Source: UBA4427 sp046351135
Lineage (GTDB): Bacteria > Myxococcota_A > UBA9160 > UBA4427
Assembly (NCBI GenBank): GCA_046351135.1
Contig: JAXLZA010000012.1
Coordinates: 62,001-126,000, forward strand
Reading direction: 5' to 3'
DNA: 64,000 nucleotides
How positions within the stretch are numbered: the stretch's first letter is position 1; every line of letters begins with the position of its first letter. Shown one piece after another: positions 15,512-25,120 of the stretch. Position numbers and translations under genes: made by a program. Below the pieces are notes generated by a model that had not been told where the DNA came from, did not search any database, and saw nothing but the letters and a program-made list of their open reading frames with translations.

Positions 15512-17700
15512 GCGTCGACCCAGCGACCGCTGCGCTTGATCAGGTCGACGAGGCGATCCGGCGCCTCGGCCTCGGGCACCGCCCGCTCGACGATCTCCTT
15601 GCCGACGTAGAGCGTGACCTGGCCGACGCCGGAGCCGACGTAGCCGAAATCCGCGTCCGCCATCTCGCCGGGACCGTTCACGATGCAGCCCATGACGGCG
15701 ATCTTCACGCCCGAGAGATGGACCGTGCGCTGCTTGATCTTCGCCGTCGTCTCCTCGAGGTCGAAGAGCGTGCGACCGCAGGAGGGGCACGAGATGTACT
15801 CGGTGCGCGTCGTGCGCAGGCGAGCGCCCTGCAGGATCCGGTAGGCGAGGTCGACGACCGGCCCGGCCGGCCCCGAAGCCTCGAGCGAGACGAGGTCGCC
15901 GATCCCGTCGCAGAGCGACGAGCCGAGCCCGATCGCCGCCTCGAGCAGCGCCGATTCCGACACGGCCGCCTCGGGCGCGTCCGCCGCGCGCGCGATCGCG
16001 CCGCGCAGGACCACGGGCAGCGCCTCCGCCCCCGCATCGGCGAGGGCCGAGACGAGCACGCGCACCGCCTGGGGCGACGCCCCGCACGCGAGGCCGAACA
16101 TCGGTGCCCCGGGACCGCCCGCCTTCGCCGCCGCGTCGAGCGCACGGCGCACGAGGCCCGGGATCGACGCGAGCCCCGCCGCGAGCTCCCACTCGATGGG
16201 CACGTCCGCCCGCCCGGCGGCCTCGGCGAGGGCGCGCAGCCCGTCGTCCGGAGTCCCGACGTCGATGCGGGCCACGATCCGCCCGAGCGCGGCGGGGGTC
16301 GCCTTGCCCAGGCGAGCGAGAACGGGCGCGGCGTTTCCCGCGTCGAGGCGCAGGGAGATCGGCAGCGCGACACCGAGGGAAGCGAGCTCGTCGCCGAGCC
16401 GTGCCACCCGGTCGAGCGCATCGCCCGCCCCGGCCACGGCAACGGCCCCCGCAGTCGCCCCTGCCCCGGCATCCGCAGCGGCGGCCGGCTCGCCCGCCTC
16501 CGCCGTGACGAGCAGCGACTCGCAGGCGACGTCGCGCAGCGCCGCGAGCTCGACGGCGAGGCGGGCCGCGGTCGCGACGGGATCGAGGAGGGCGTCCGGC
16601 CGATCGAGCTCGACGCGGACCGGGGCGTCGCCGCCGACGGGGAGCTCGAGCCCGGCCCGGCCGAGGCGCAGCGCGCGGGTCGCGCGGCGGGCGTGGGCAA
16701 ACGGATCGGCGAACGGCGGCGCGGTCACGGCGAGCGGTCCGCCGTCGCCTCCGGCGTTGCCTCCGGGTTTGCCTCCGATGTTGCCGGCGGCGCGACGCGG
16801 TGCGCCCGGCCCGGCGAGCCGCGCGATCTCCCGCGCGACCGGCACCTCGCGCACCGGATCCTCGGTCAGCGAGACGCGGATCGTGTCCCCGATCCCGTCC
16901 TCGAGCAGCGCCCCGATGTCGATCGCGCTCTTGATGCGCCCGTCCTCGGCGTCGCCCGCCTCGGTCACGCCGACGTGGAACGGATACGAGGGCCGGCCCG
17001 GAGCGCGCTCCTCGAGGCGCGCCGCGAGCAGGCGATAGGCGGCGATCGCGACCTGGGTATTCGACGACTTCATCGAGAAGACGACGTCGAAGAAGCCCTC
17101 GGCCTCGCAGACGTCGAGGAACTCGAGGGCGCTCTCGACCATGCCCTCCGGCGTGTCGCCGAAGCGGTTCATGACGCGGTCGGAGAGCGAGCCGTGGTTG
17201 GTCCCGATCCGCATCGCGACCCCGTTCTGCCTGCACCGCAGCACGAGCGGCCGGAAGCGCGCGGCGACGCGCTCGAGCTCCTCGGCGTACTCGGCGTCGT
17301 CGTACTCGCGGACCTCGAAGCGCTTCTTGTCGGCGTAGTTGCCCGGGTTGATCCGGACCTTCTCGACGATCTCGGCGGCGATCATCGCGGCGTTGGGCGT
17401 GAAGTGGATGTCGGCGACGAGGGGGACCCGGACGCCGCGCGCGCGGAGCGCCTGCTTGATCTCCCGCAGGTTCTCGGCGTCGCGGATCGAGGGGGCGGTG
17501 ATCCGGACGATCTCGCAGCCGGCGGCGGCGAGTCGCTCGACCTGGCGCACGGTGGCGTCGGTGTCGAGCGTGTTGGTGTTGGTCATCGACTGGATGCGGA
17601 TCGGCTCGTCGCCGCCGATGCCGACGTCGCCGACCCGGACGACCCGCGTCGCGCGTCGGCGCGGACGGTACGGATCGAACGGGAGCCGCGGCGCGGGCAT
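15508..17700 (-). CDS. ispG: 4-hydroxy-3-methylbut-2-enyl diphosphate synthase, long form with central insert
   Basis: A 730-residue IspG (GcpE), the Fe-S enzyme for the penultimate MEP pathway step. The N-terminal TIM barrel (about 10-300) has RIQSMTNTNTLDTDATVRQ, VADIHFTPNAA and KVRINPGNYADKK. The C-terminal 4Fe-4S domain has the three cluster cysteines Cys638 and Cys641 (SCPSCGRT) and Cys672 (MGCIVNGPGE). Most bacterial IspG are 350-430 residues; here about 300 residues separate the halves, as in the plant, Chlamydia and Bacteroidetes long form. The insert is very Ala-rich, with an Ala/Gly linker near GAGATAGAVAVAGAG. The ATG shares a base with the alaS stop (TGATG), so translation is coupled. 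Confidence 0.93.
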   Translation of the reverse strand: MPAPRLPFDPYRPRRRATRVVRVGDVGIGGDEPIRIQSMTNTNTLDTDATVRQVERLAAAGCEIVRITAPSIRDAENLREIKQALRARGVRVPLVADIHFTPNAAMIAAEIVEKVRINPGNYADKKRFEVREYDDAEYAEELERVAARFRPLVLRCRQNGVAMRIGTNHGSLSDRVMNRFGDTPEGMVESALEFLDVCEAEGFFDVVFSMKSSNTQVAIAAYRLLAARLEERAPGRPSYPFHVGVTEAGDAEDGRIKSAIDIGALLEDGIGDTIRVSLTEDPVREVPVAREIARLAGPGAPRRAAGNIGGKPGGNAGGDGGPLAVTAPPFADPFAHARRATRALRLGRAGLELPVGGDAPVRVELDRPDALLDPVATAARLAVELAALRDVACESLLVTAEAGEPAAAADAGAGATAGAVAVAGAGDALDRVARLGDELASLGVALPISLRLDAGNAAPVLARLGKATPAALGRIVARIDVGTPDDGLRALAEAAGRADVPIEWELAAGLASIPGLVRRALDAAAKAGGPGAPMFGLACGASPQAVRVLVSALADAGAEALPVVLRGAIARAADAPEAAVSESALLEAAIGLGSSLCDGIGDLVSLEASGPAGPVVDLAYRILQGARLRTTRTEYISCPSCGRTLFDLEETTAKIKQRTVHLSGVKIAVMGCIVNGPGEMADADFGYVGSGVGQVTLYVGKEIVERAVPEAEAPDRLVDLIKRSGRWVDA

Positions 17701-20339
17701 CAGCTCCCCACGAGCCGATCGAACACGGCGAGCGCCTCGTCGATCCGACTCGCGTCCTTGCCGCCCGCCTGGGCGAAGTCGGGCTTGCCGCCTCCCGAGC
17801 CGCCGACGACCGCCGCGACCTCGCGGATCAGCGCGCCGGCCTGGAGCCGATCGGTCAGGTCCTTGGTGACGCCGATCGCGAGCAGGACCTTGTCCTCCCC
17901 CGCCGCCGCGAGACACACGACCCCCGAGCCCAACCGATTGCGCAGATCGTCGATCAGCATGCGCATCGCCTTGGCGTCGACGTCCTCGACCCGCCCGGAG
18001 ATGGCCTTCGCCCCGGCGATCGCCGCGATCGGCCGCGCCGATCCGAAGAGATCGGTCGAGCCCCCGCCCTGCTTCTTGAGCCGGAGGTCCTCGAGCTGCT
18101 TCTGCACCTCCCGGCGCTCGTCGAGGAGCTTCCCGACCCGGGCCGGAAGCTCGGTGAACGGCACCTTGAGGCGCTCGGCGGCCTCCTGGGCGATCCGCTC
18201 CTGGGCCCGGATGTGGCGCAGCGCGCCCATGCCGGTCAGGGCCTCGATGCGGCGGACGCCGGCGGCGATGCCCGACTCGGAGAGGATCTTGAGGAGTCCG
18301 ATGTCGCCGGTCGCGCGGGCGTGGGTGCCGCCGCAGAGCTCGGTGCTGCAGTCGCCGAAGGAGACGACCCGGACCTCGTCGCCGTACTTCTCGTCGAAGA
18401 TCGCGATCGCGCCCTTCGCGATGGCCGACTTGTAGTCCATCTCCCGGGTCTGGCCGGGCTGGTTGTCCTCGATCCAGCCGTTCACGCGATCCTCGATCGC
18501 CTCGAGCTCGGCGCGGGTGAGCGGCGCGTCGTGGGTGAAGTCGAAGCGCAGCCGGTCGGGGCCGACGAGCGAGCCCTTCTGCATGGCCTGGCTGCCGAGC
18601 ACCTCGCGCAGCGCCGCGTGCAGCAGATGCGTCCCCGAGTGGTTGCGCACCGTCGCCTGGCGCGTCGCGCGATCGACCTCGAGCCGCGCGTCCTGATCGA
18701 GCTCGATGCGGCCCTTGCGCACGACGCCGTGGTGGACGAAGAGGCCGGCGACCGGCTTCTGGACGTCCTCGATCTGGACCTCGCCCGTCGCCGTCGTCAC
18801 GCGGCCGCGATCGCCGAGCTGGCCACCGCTCTCGCCGTAGAAGGGCGTCTCCTCGAAGACGAGCTCGATCTTCTCGCCCTCGCGTGCCTCGGAGACGAAG
18901 TCGCCGCCGCGCAGGATCGTCGCGATCCGGGCCTCGAGCGCGAGCGCCTCGTAGCCCCGGAAGGTCGTCTGGAGATCGGACGCGATGCGCCCGTAGATCT
19001 CCTGCACCGACTTGTCCCCCGAGCCCTTCCACGAGGCCCGCGCCCGGGTCTTCTGCTCGTTCATCGCGACGTCGAAGCCCGACTGGTCGAGGGTCATCGA
19101 CTGACCCGCCAGGATGTCGGCGGTCAGGTCGACGGGGAATCCGAAGGTGTCGTAGAGCTTGAACACCGTCGCACCCGGGAGCTCACCCGCCCCTTTCGCG
19201 CGCAGCTCGCCGATCTCGCCCTCGAGCAGCTGGAGGCCCTTCGACAGGGTCTCGAGGAAGCGCTCCTCCTCGCGGCGGATGCGGTCGGTGATGTAGGCGC
19301 GGCGGTCGGCGAGCTCCGGATAGGCCTCCTTCATCTGGTCGATGACCCGGTCGGCGACCGAATGGATGAAGGGCGTGTCCTGGCCGAGGAGCTTGCCGTG
19401 GCGGGAGGCCCTGCGCAGGATCCGGCGCAGGACGTAGCCCCGGCCCGCGTTCGAGGGGAGCACGCCGTCGCCGATCAGGAAGGCCAGCGCCCGGGCGTGG
19501 TCCGCGACGACGCGCAGGGAGACGTCGGTTTCGGCGCTCGAGCCGGGGACGACGTTCGCGAGCTCCGCCGCCCGCGCGATCAGCGGTGTGAAGCAGTCCG
19601 ACTCCCAGCTCGAGCGGACGCCCTGGAGCACCGCCGACCAGCGCTCGAGCCCGCCCCCGGTGTCGATCGAAGGCTTCGGCAGCGGCGTCATCGCCCCCGA
19701 CGCGTCCTTGTTGAACTGCATGAAGACGAGGTTCCAGATCTCCATGAAGCGGCCGGAATCGCTCGACGGATCGTCGTTCGCCCGGCCCGGGATCGCGCCC
19801 CAGTCGAAGTGGATCTCGGAGCACGGGCCGCAGGGGCCGGTGTCGCCCATCGACCAGAAGTTCTCCTTCTCGTCGAGGCGGAAGATCTTCTCGGTCGGGA
19901 TGCCGATCCGGTCGCGCCAGATCGCGTAGGCCTCGTCGTCGTCGCGGAAGACCGACACGACCAGATCCGAGGCCTTGAAGCCGACCTTCTGCGTCAGCAG
20001 CTCCCAGGCGAACTCGATCGCCGCCTCCTTGAAGTAGTCGCCGAAGGAGAAGTTGCCGAGCATCTCGAAGAAGGTGTGGTGGCGCGGGGTCCGGCCGACG
20101 TTCTCGAGGTCGTTGTGCTTGCCCGAGACCCGCATGCACTTCTGGGAGGTCGTCGCCCGGGAGAAGTCGCGGGTCTCCTCGCCGAGGAAGAGCCGCTTGA
20201 ACGGGACCATGCCCGCGTTGACGAACATGAGGGTCGGATCCGAATCCGGGACGAGGGACGCGCTCGCGATCCGGCGGTGGCCCCGCTCCTCGAAGAAGCG
20301 GAGAAACGTCTCTCGAATCTCCCGGGAAGGGAGCGACAT
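17700..20339 (-). CDS. alaS: Alanyl-tRNA synthetase
   Basis: An 879-residue class II synthetase charging tRNA-Ala. The N-terminal catalytic domain begins SREIRETFLRFFEERGHRR and has the conserved NAGMVPFKRLFLGEE and GGGLERW stretches. The editing domain carries the zinc-type motif HLLHAALREVLG and the downstream CGGTHARATGDIGLLKI. The C-terminal domain ends with VVGGSGGGKPDFAQAGGKD. Length is standard (about 870-880). The ATG at 20339 has GAGG 6 bases upstream. A candidate -10 box TATAGT lies 31-36 bases before it. Confidence 0.98.
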   Translation of the reverse strand: MSLPSREIRETFLRFFEERGHRRIASASLVPDSDPTLMFVNAGMVPFKRLFLGEETRDFSRATTSQKCMRVSGKHNDLENVGRTPRHHTFFEMLGNFSFGDYFKEAAIEFAWELLTQKVGFKASDLVVSVFRDDDEAYAIWRDRIGIPTEKIFRLDEKENFWSMGDTGPCGPCSEIHFDWGAIPGRANDDPSSDSGRFMEIWNLVFMQFNKDASGAMTPLPKPSIDTGGGLERWSAVLQGVRSSWESDCFTPLIARAAELANVVPGSSAETDVSLRVVADHARALAFLIGDGVLPSNAGRGYVLRRILRRASRHGKLLGQDTPFIHSVADRVIDQMKEAYPELADRRAYITDRIRREEERFLETLSKGLQLLEGEIGELRAKGAGELPGATVFKLYDTFGFPVDLTADILAGQSMTLDQSGFDVAMNEQKTRARASWKGSGDKSVQEIYGRIASDLQTTFRGYEALALEARIATILRGGDFVSEAREGEKIELVFEETPFYGESGGQLGDRGRVTTATGEVQIEDVQKPVAGLFVHHGVVRKGRIELDQDARLEVDRATRQATVRNHSGTHLLHAALREVLGSQAMQKGSLVGPDRLRFDFTHDAPLTRAELEAIEDRVNGWIEDNQPGQTREMDYKSAIAKGAIAIFDEKYGDEVRVVSFGDCSTELCGGTHARATGDIGLLKILSESGIAAGVRRIEALTGMGALRHIRAQERIAQEAAERLKVPFTELPARVGKLLDERREVQKQLEDLRLKKQGGGSTDLFGSARPIAAIAGAKAISGRVEDVDAKAMRMLIDDLRNRLGSGVVCLAAAGEDKVLLAIGVTKDLTDRLQAGALIREVAAVVGGSGGGKPDFAQAGGKDASRIDEALAVFDRLVGS

Positions 20340-20369
20340 GGCAAACCTCACATTCGTTGGGCGGCCACG

Positions 20370-20375
20370 ACTATA
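20370..20375 (-). promoter_or_regulatory. Candidate -10 box for alaS-ispG
   Basis: TATAGT on the minus strand, 31 bases before the alaS ATG. It is the only AT-rich hexamer in a GC-rich 259-base gap (20340-20598) after pilT. A -35 element is not clear. The rest of that gap holds one GC-rich hairpin near 20550-20585 without a T-run and no gene. Confidence 0.4.
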
Positions 20376-20598
20376 GCGGGAGACCCGTCGATTCAGAGGG
20401 ATGCAGGGCGTGGAAGGGCCCCAGCGAGAGCCCCCGAGCGCCCCGGCCGGGCGCGGCCTGGCGCGAGATGGAGAACGGCACGCGCAGCACCCCGCCCGCC
20501 CACGCCGACCGGTCCCTCGACGCGTGCCGTGCGAAGCCCGAGTGCCAGGTCGCGTCCGGCCGGGGCGCCCGGCACCCCGGTCGGTCCCCCGCGTCCTG

Positions 20599-21792
20599 CT
20601 AGAACCGGTCGATGTTGAAGTCGTCGCCGTCCATCATTCCCCCGTCGTCGTCGACGTCGGGCTTCTCGTTCGGCGTGCTCGGGCCGTCTCCGGCGAACTC
20701 GTTCCATTCGGAGTCCGAGGTCGAGGCGATGCCGCGGAAGCGCAGGGCGAAGTCGTCGGCGTTGGAGACGTGCTTCAGGGCCTCCTCGTAGGAGACGAGG
20801 CCCGACTTCACGTGGCTCATCAGCGACTGGTCGAAGGTCTGCATGCCGTAGGTCGTGTGGCCCTTGGCGATCACGTCGGGCAGCTCCTTCGTCCGGTCCT
20901 TGTCGGCGATCAGCTCGCGGGTCAGCGCCGTCGAGATCAGGACCTCGAGCGCCGGCACCCGCCCCTTTCCGTCGGCGCGCGGCACGAGGCGCTGGCTGAT
21001 GACGGCCTTCAGGATCGTCGAGAGCTGCAGCCGCACCTGCTTCTGCTGGTAGGGCGGGAAGACGGAGATGATGCGGTTGATCGTCTCGGTCGCGTCGAGG
21101 GTATGCAGCGTGCTCATCACGAGATGACCGGTCTCGGCGGCGGTCAGCGCCGTCTCGATCGTCTCGAAATCGCGCATCTCACCCACCAGGATCACGTCGG
21201 GATCCTGGCGCAGGGCCGCGCGGAGCGCGTTCGAGAAGGTGTGCGTGTCGACGCCGATCTCGCGCTGGTTGACGATGGAGCGGCGGTCCCGGATCAGGAA
21301 CTCGATCGGGTCCTCGATCGTCATGATGTGGCAGGTCCGCTCGCTGTTGATGTGCTCGATCATCGCCGCGAGGGTCGTCGACTTGCCCGAGCCGGTCGTG
21401 CCCGTGACGAGGATCAGGCCGCGGTGCTCCGAAGCGATCTTCTCGATGACCTTGGGCAGGAAGAGCTGATCGATCGTCTTGACACCGAACGGGATCACGC
21501 GGAAGACCGCGCCCACCGTCCCGCGCTGCTGGAACACGTTCACGCGGAAGCGCCCGAGCCCCGGGATGCCGTAGGCCAGATCACACTCGCGCTTCTCGTC
21601 GAAGCGCGCCTTCTGGATCGGATTCATGATCGAGAAGACGATCTTCTGGAGCTCGTCGGGCAGGATCCGCTCACCGTTCTTCAGCGGCACGAGCGCCCCG
21701 TCCACGCGGAACATCGGCGGCAGCCCCGACTTCAGGTGGATGTCGGACGCCCCGCCCTTGATGGCGACCTTGAGGATCTCGTTCAATTCCAT
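20599..21792 (-). CDS. pilT: Type IV pilus retraction ATPase PilT
   Basis: A 397-residue secretion ATPase that depolymerises type IV pili at the inner membrane and drives twitching or gliding. The PAS-like N-terminal domain includes GASDIHLKSGLPPMFRVDG. The ATPase domain has Walker A GTTGSGKST, the Asp box TIEDPIEFLI, Walker B DPDVILVGEMRD, the His box MSTLHT and the PilT-type AIRNLIRE-like region replaced by SLMSHVKSGLVSYEEAL near the C terminus. It ends with an acidic tail of about 35 residues. The ATG at 21792 has GAGG upstream. No other pilus genes are in the window. Confidence 0.92.
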   Translation of the reverse strand: MELNEILKVAIKGGASDIHLKSGLPPMFRVDGALVPLKNGERILPDELQKIVFSIMNPIQKARFDEKRECDLAYGIPGLGRFRVNVFQQRGTVGAVFRVIPFGVKTIDQLFLPKVIEKIASEHRGLILVTGTTGSGKSTTLAAMIEHINSERTCHIMTIEDPIEFLIRDRRSIVNQREIGVDTHTFSNALRAALRQDPDVILVGEMRDFETIETALTAAETGHLVMSTLHTLDATETINRIISVFPPYQQKQVRLQLSTILKAVISQRLVPRADGKGRVPALEVLISTALTRELIADKDRTKELPDVIAKGHTTYGMQTFDQSLMSHVKSGLVSYEEALKHVSNADDFALRFRGIASTSDSEWNEFAGDGPSTPNEKPDVDDDGGMMDGDDFNIDRF

Positions 21793-21976
21793 TCTGCGCC
21801 TCGAAACTGCCCGACAATGCAGGGGAATCCCGCCCGGTCCGCGAACTTCGCCTAGGCTCCTTTCGACCGTGGATGGGGCTCGCTTGAGACGCGCGCCACC
21901 GGCCGACCGGCGTCCGGCCCGACCGCCGATCCGCACGCAGACCGCAGGTCGGCGGCGAAATCCCCGGTCCCGAACG

Positions 21977-22004
21977 AAAAACGCGGGCCCGGAGGGCCCG
22001 CGTT
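21977..22004 (-). terminator. Rho-independent terminator after recA
   Basis: An 11-bp stem (arms 21994-22004 and 21980-21990, core CGCGGGCCC/GGGCCCGCG) with a 3-base loop is followed on the minus strand by a T-run (TTTTT within GTTTTTCG). It lies 50 bases beyond the recA stop and separates recA from pilT. Confidence 0.85.
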
Positions 22005-22054
22005 CGATTCGATCCCGGCGCTCGACGCGCTTCCGGCGCCCTCGCGCCCGGGTC

Positions 22055-23221
<1,167 letters not shown>

Positions 23222-23379
23222 CTCGCTCGCCTCCCCTTCCTCTGGTTCCTTCGACTGGTTCTCTCGACCGATTCGCTCGACTGTCTCTTCGTCCGCCCTG
23301 TTCGCCTGCCCTGTTCGCCCGTCTCCTGCCCACCCCTGCTGATCCGTCCGGTCCGGTCCTGCCCGCCGCGCCGCGCTCT

Positions 23380-24747
23380 TCAGCCCGGCGCCGAGCTCCC
23401 ACCTGCGCGCCGCATCAGGCTCGGCCCGACCAACGGCGCTCCGAGGAGCCGCCGCCGGACCCAGTCCAGGGCGACCTGCGCAGTCAGGCTCCGGTGGCGC
23501 GTCCGATCGACGGAGAAGACGAACGAGTCGGCATGGGTCCCGCCGGCCTCCGCCAGCGCGATCCAGACGAGCCCGACCGGCTTCGTCGCCGTCCCACCGT
23601 CCGGCCCCGAGATCCCGCTCGTCGCCAGCGCGAAGTCGCTGCCGAAACGCGCCCGAGCCCCCTCGGCCATGGCCCGGACGACGGGCTCCGAGACCGCCCC
23701 CTCCCGCTCGATCAGCGCCGGAGGGACCCCGAGCAGCGCGGCCTTCGCCTCGTTCGAGTAGGCGACGACGCTGCCGAGGAAATAACGGGAGGAGCCCGGG
23801 ACGTCCGTCAGCCGCTCGGCGACGAGCCCGCCCGTACACGACTCCGCCGTGGCCACCGTCCTGCCCGCCTCGGCGAGCAGCCGGCCCACGACGGCCTCCA
23901 TCGACTGCTCCCCCTCCGCGAACACGATCGGCCCGAGCTTCGCGCGGATCGCCGCCACGACGGCCGCGATCCGGCGATCCGCCTCCGCCGCCGAGGCGGC
24001 TCGGGCGACGGGGCGCAGGAAGTTGTCGGGAAAGGCCGTCCGGAAGCCGAGCTCGACGTCCCCGTCGCGGGCGAGATCGCGAAGCTCCGCCTCGAGCGTC
24101 GACTCGCCCATCCCGAAGGTCCGCAACAACGCCGCGCGCACGACGCGGCGCGCAGGCGGCGCATCGGTCCCACCGCTCGACGCAGCGCCCGACGCCGCGA
24201 GCAGGCGCTCGAGCCGGGGCATCACCTGCTCGTCCATCATCTTGTCGAGCTCGCGCGGCACACCGGGCATCGCGAAGAACACGACCTCACGGCGCCCCGA
24301 GGCCGACGCACCGGCGGCGCGCGGCACGGCGAGCGCGAAGCCGGGCGCCGTCCCGATCGGATTGGCGAGGACCTCGGCGCCGGCCGGGAACCAGGCCTGC
24401 TTGCGGTTGACGTCGGCCATTTCGCGCCCGACGCGCGCGAAGAAGGCCTCGATCGCCGCGAGAGAGGCGGGATCGAGCTCGAGCGCGCGCTCGAACGTCT
24501 CCGCGAGAATCTCGGTCGTCAGGTCGTCCCGCGTCGGCCCGAGCCCGCCCGAGACGAGCACGATGTCGCTCCGGTCCGCGGCGCGCAGGAAGGCGTCCCG
24601 CATGTCCGCCCGATCGTCGAGGACCGAGACCTGGAAGCGACAGTCGAGATCGAGGAGCAGCAGGCGCTGCGCGAGCCGCGCCTTGTTGGAGTCGATGACC
24701 TCGCCCCGCATCAGCTCGTCGCCGATCGTGATGATCTCCGCGATCAA
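23380..24747 (-). CDS. cinA: CinA family protein (competence/damage-inducible; NMN deamidase type)
   Basis: A 455-residue two-domain CinA. The N-terminal MoCF-like domain (1-170) begins AEIITIGDELMRGEVIDSN and has VSGGLGPTRDDLT, associated with pyrophosphatase activity. The C-terminal CinA domain (about 290-445) has TVATAESCTGGLVAERLTDVPGSS and GISGPDGGTATKPVG, typical of nicotinamide mononucleotide deamidase. It recycles NMN in NAD metabolism. The start is TTG at 24747, with GGAGG 6 bases upstream; the open frame further up has no family match. It precedes recA in one probable operon. Confidence 0.9.
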   Translation of the reverse strand: MIAEIITIGDELMRGEVIDSNKARLAQRLLLLDLDCRFQVSVLDDRADMRDAFLRAADRSDIVLVSGGLGPTRDDLTTEILAETFERALELDPASLAAIEAFFARVGREMADVNRKQAWFPAGAEVLANPIGTAPGFALAVPRAAGASASGRREVVFFAMPGVPRELDKMMDEQVMPRLERLLAASGAASSGGTDAPPARRVVRAALLRTFGMGESTLEAELRDLARDGDVELGFRTAFPDNFLRPVARAASAAEADRRIAAVVAAIRAKLGPIVFAEGEQSMEAVVGRLLAEAGRTVATAESCTGGLVAERLTDVPGSSRYFLGSVVAYSNEAKAALLGVPPALIEREGAVSEPVVRAMAEGARARFGSDFALATSGISGPDGGTATKPVGLVWIALAEAGGTHADSFVFSVDRTRHRSLTAQVALDWVRRRLLGAPLVGPSLMRRAGGSSAPG

Positions 24748-24995
24748 TCCAGACCTCCGCCGCACCGGACCGCTCGGGCAACCGCTGCTCGGACCGGATG
24801 AAAGCGTCGCGCTGCGACGGATCCGGTCACGGCCCGTCGAAAACTTCGCCGGAGCGCCCAGCTCACGGCCCGCGTCGTCGCGAGCCCGATCCTTCGATCG
24901 CGGGCAAAACACGCCAATGGCTGATCACCGATGGCCGACCGTGCCGGGAGCCTTCACGGTCGCGTCGTCGCGGGGGGGCGTCGAACGTCGGCCAA

Positions 24996-25023
24996 ATTAG
25001 CCACCCGAGAGGAAGAGCGTCAA
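24996..25023 (-). promoter_or_regulatory. Candidate sigma-70 promoter for cinA-recA in a 373-base divergent gap
   Basis: On the minus strand TTGACG (25018-25023) and GCTAAT (24996-25001) are separated by 16 bases, with an A/T-rich stretch just upstream of the -35 (TTTTCGCCTTTTTGA). This is the most AT-rich spot of the gap 24748-25120 between cinA and the HEAT-repeat gene. Transcription would start near 24989 and give cinA a leader of about 240 bases. I see no clear promoter for the rightward gene and no other feature in the gap. Confidence 0.45.
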
Positions 25024-25120
25024 TCAAAAAGGCGAAAATTTGACGAAATTCCGAGATCGATGGGGTGCGGATCGAGTCCTACAGAGGGCTGCCGGGAAAG
25101 CCGAAGGACTGCGGCAGGTC

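Noticed and set aside
15508..20351. Fusion of ispG and alaS, as the frames appear to run on
   Set aside because: Each has a clear start and stop; they share one base (TGATG) and are separate proteins.
23222..23379. Repeated GGCGAACAGGGC in the cinA-recA gap as an SOS box
   Set aside because: The two copies are direct repeats rather than a dyad and do not match a LexA consensus I can name.
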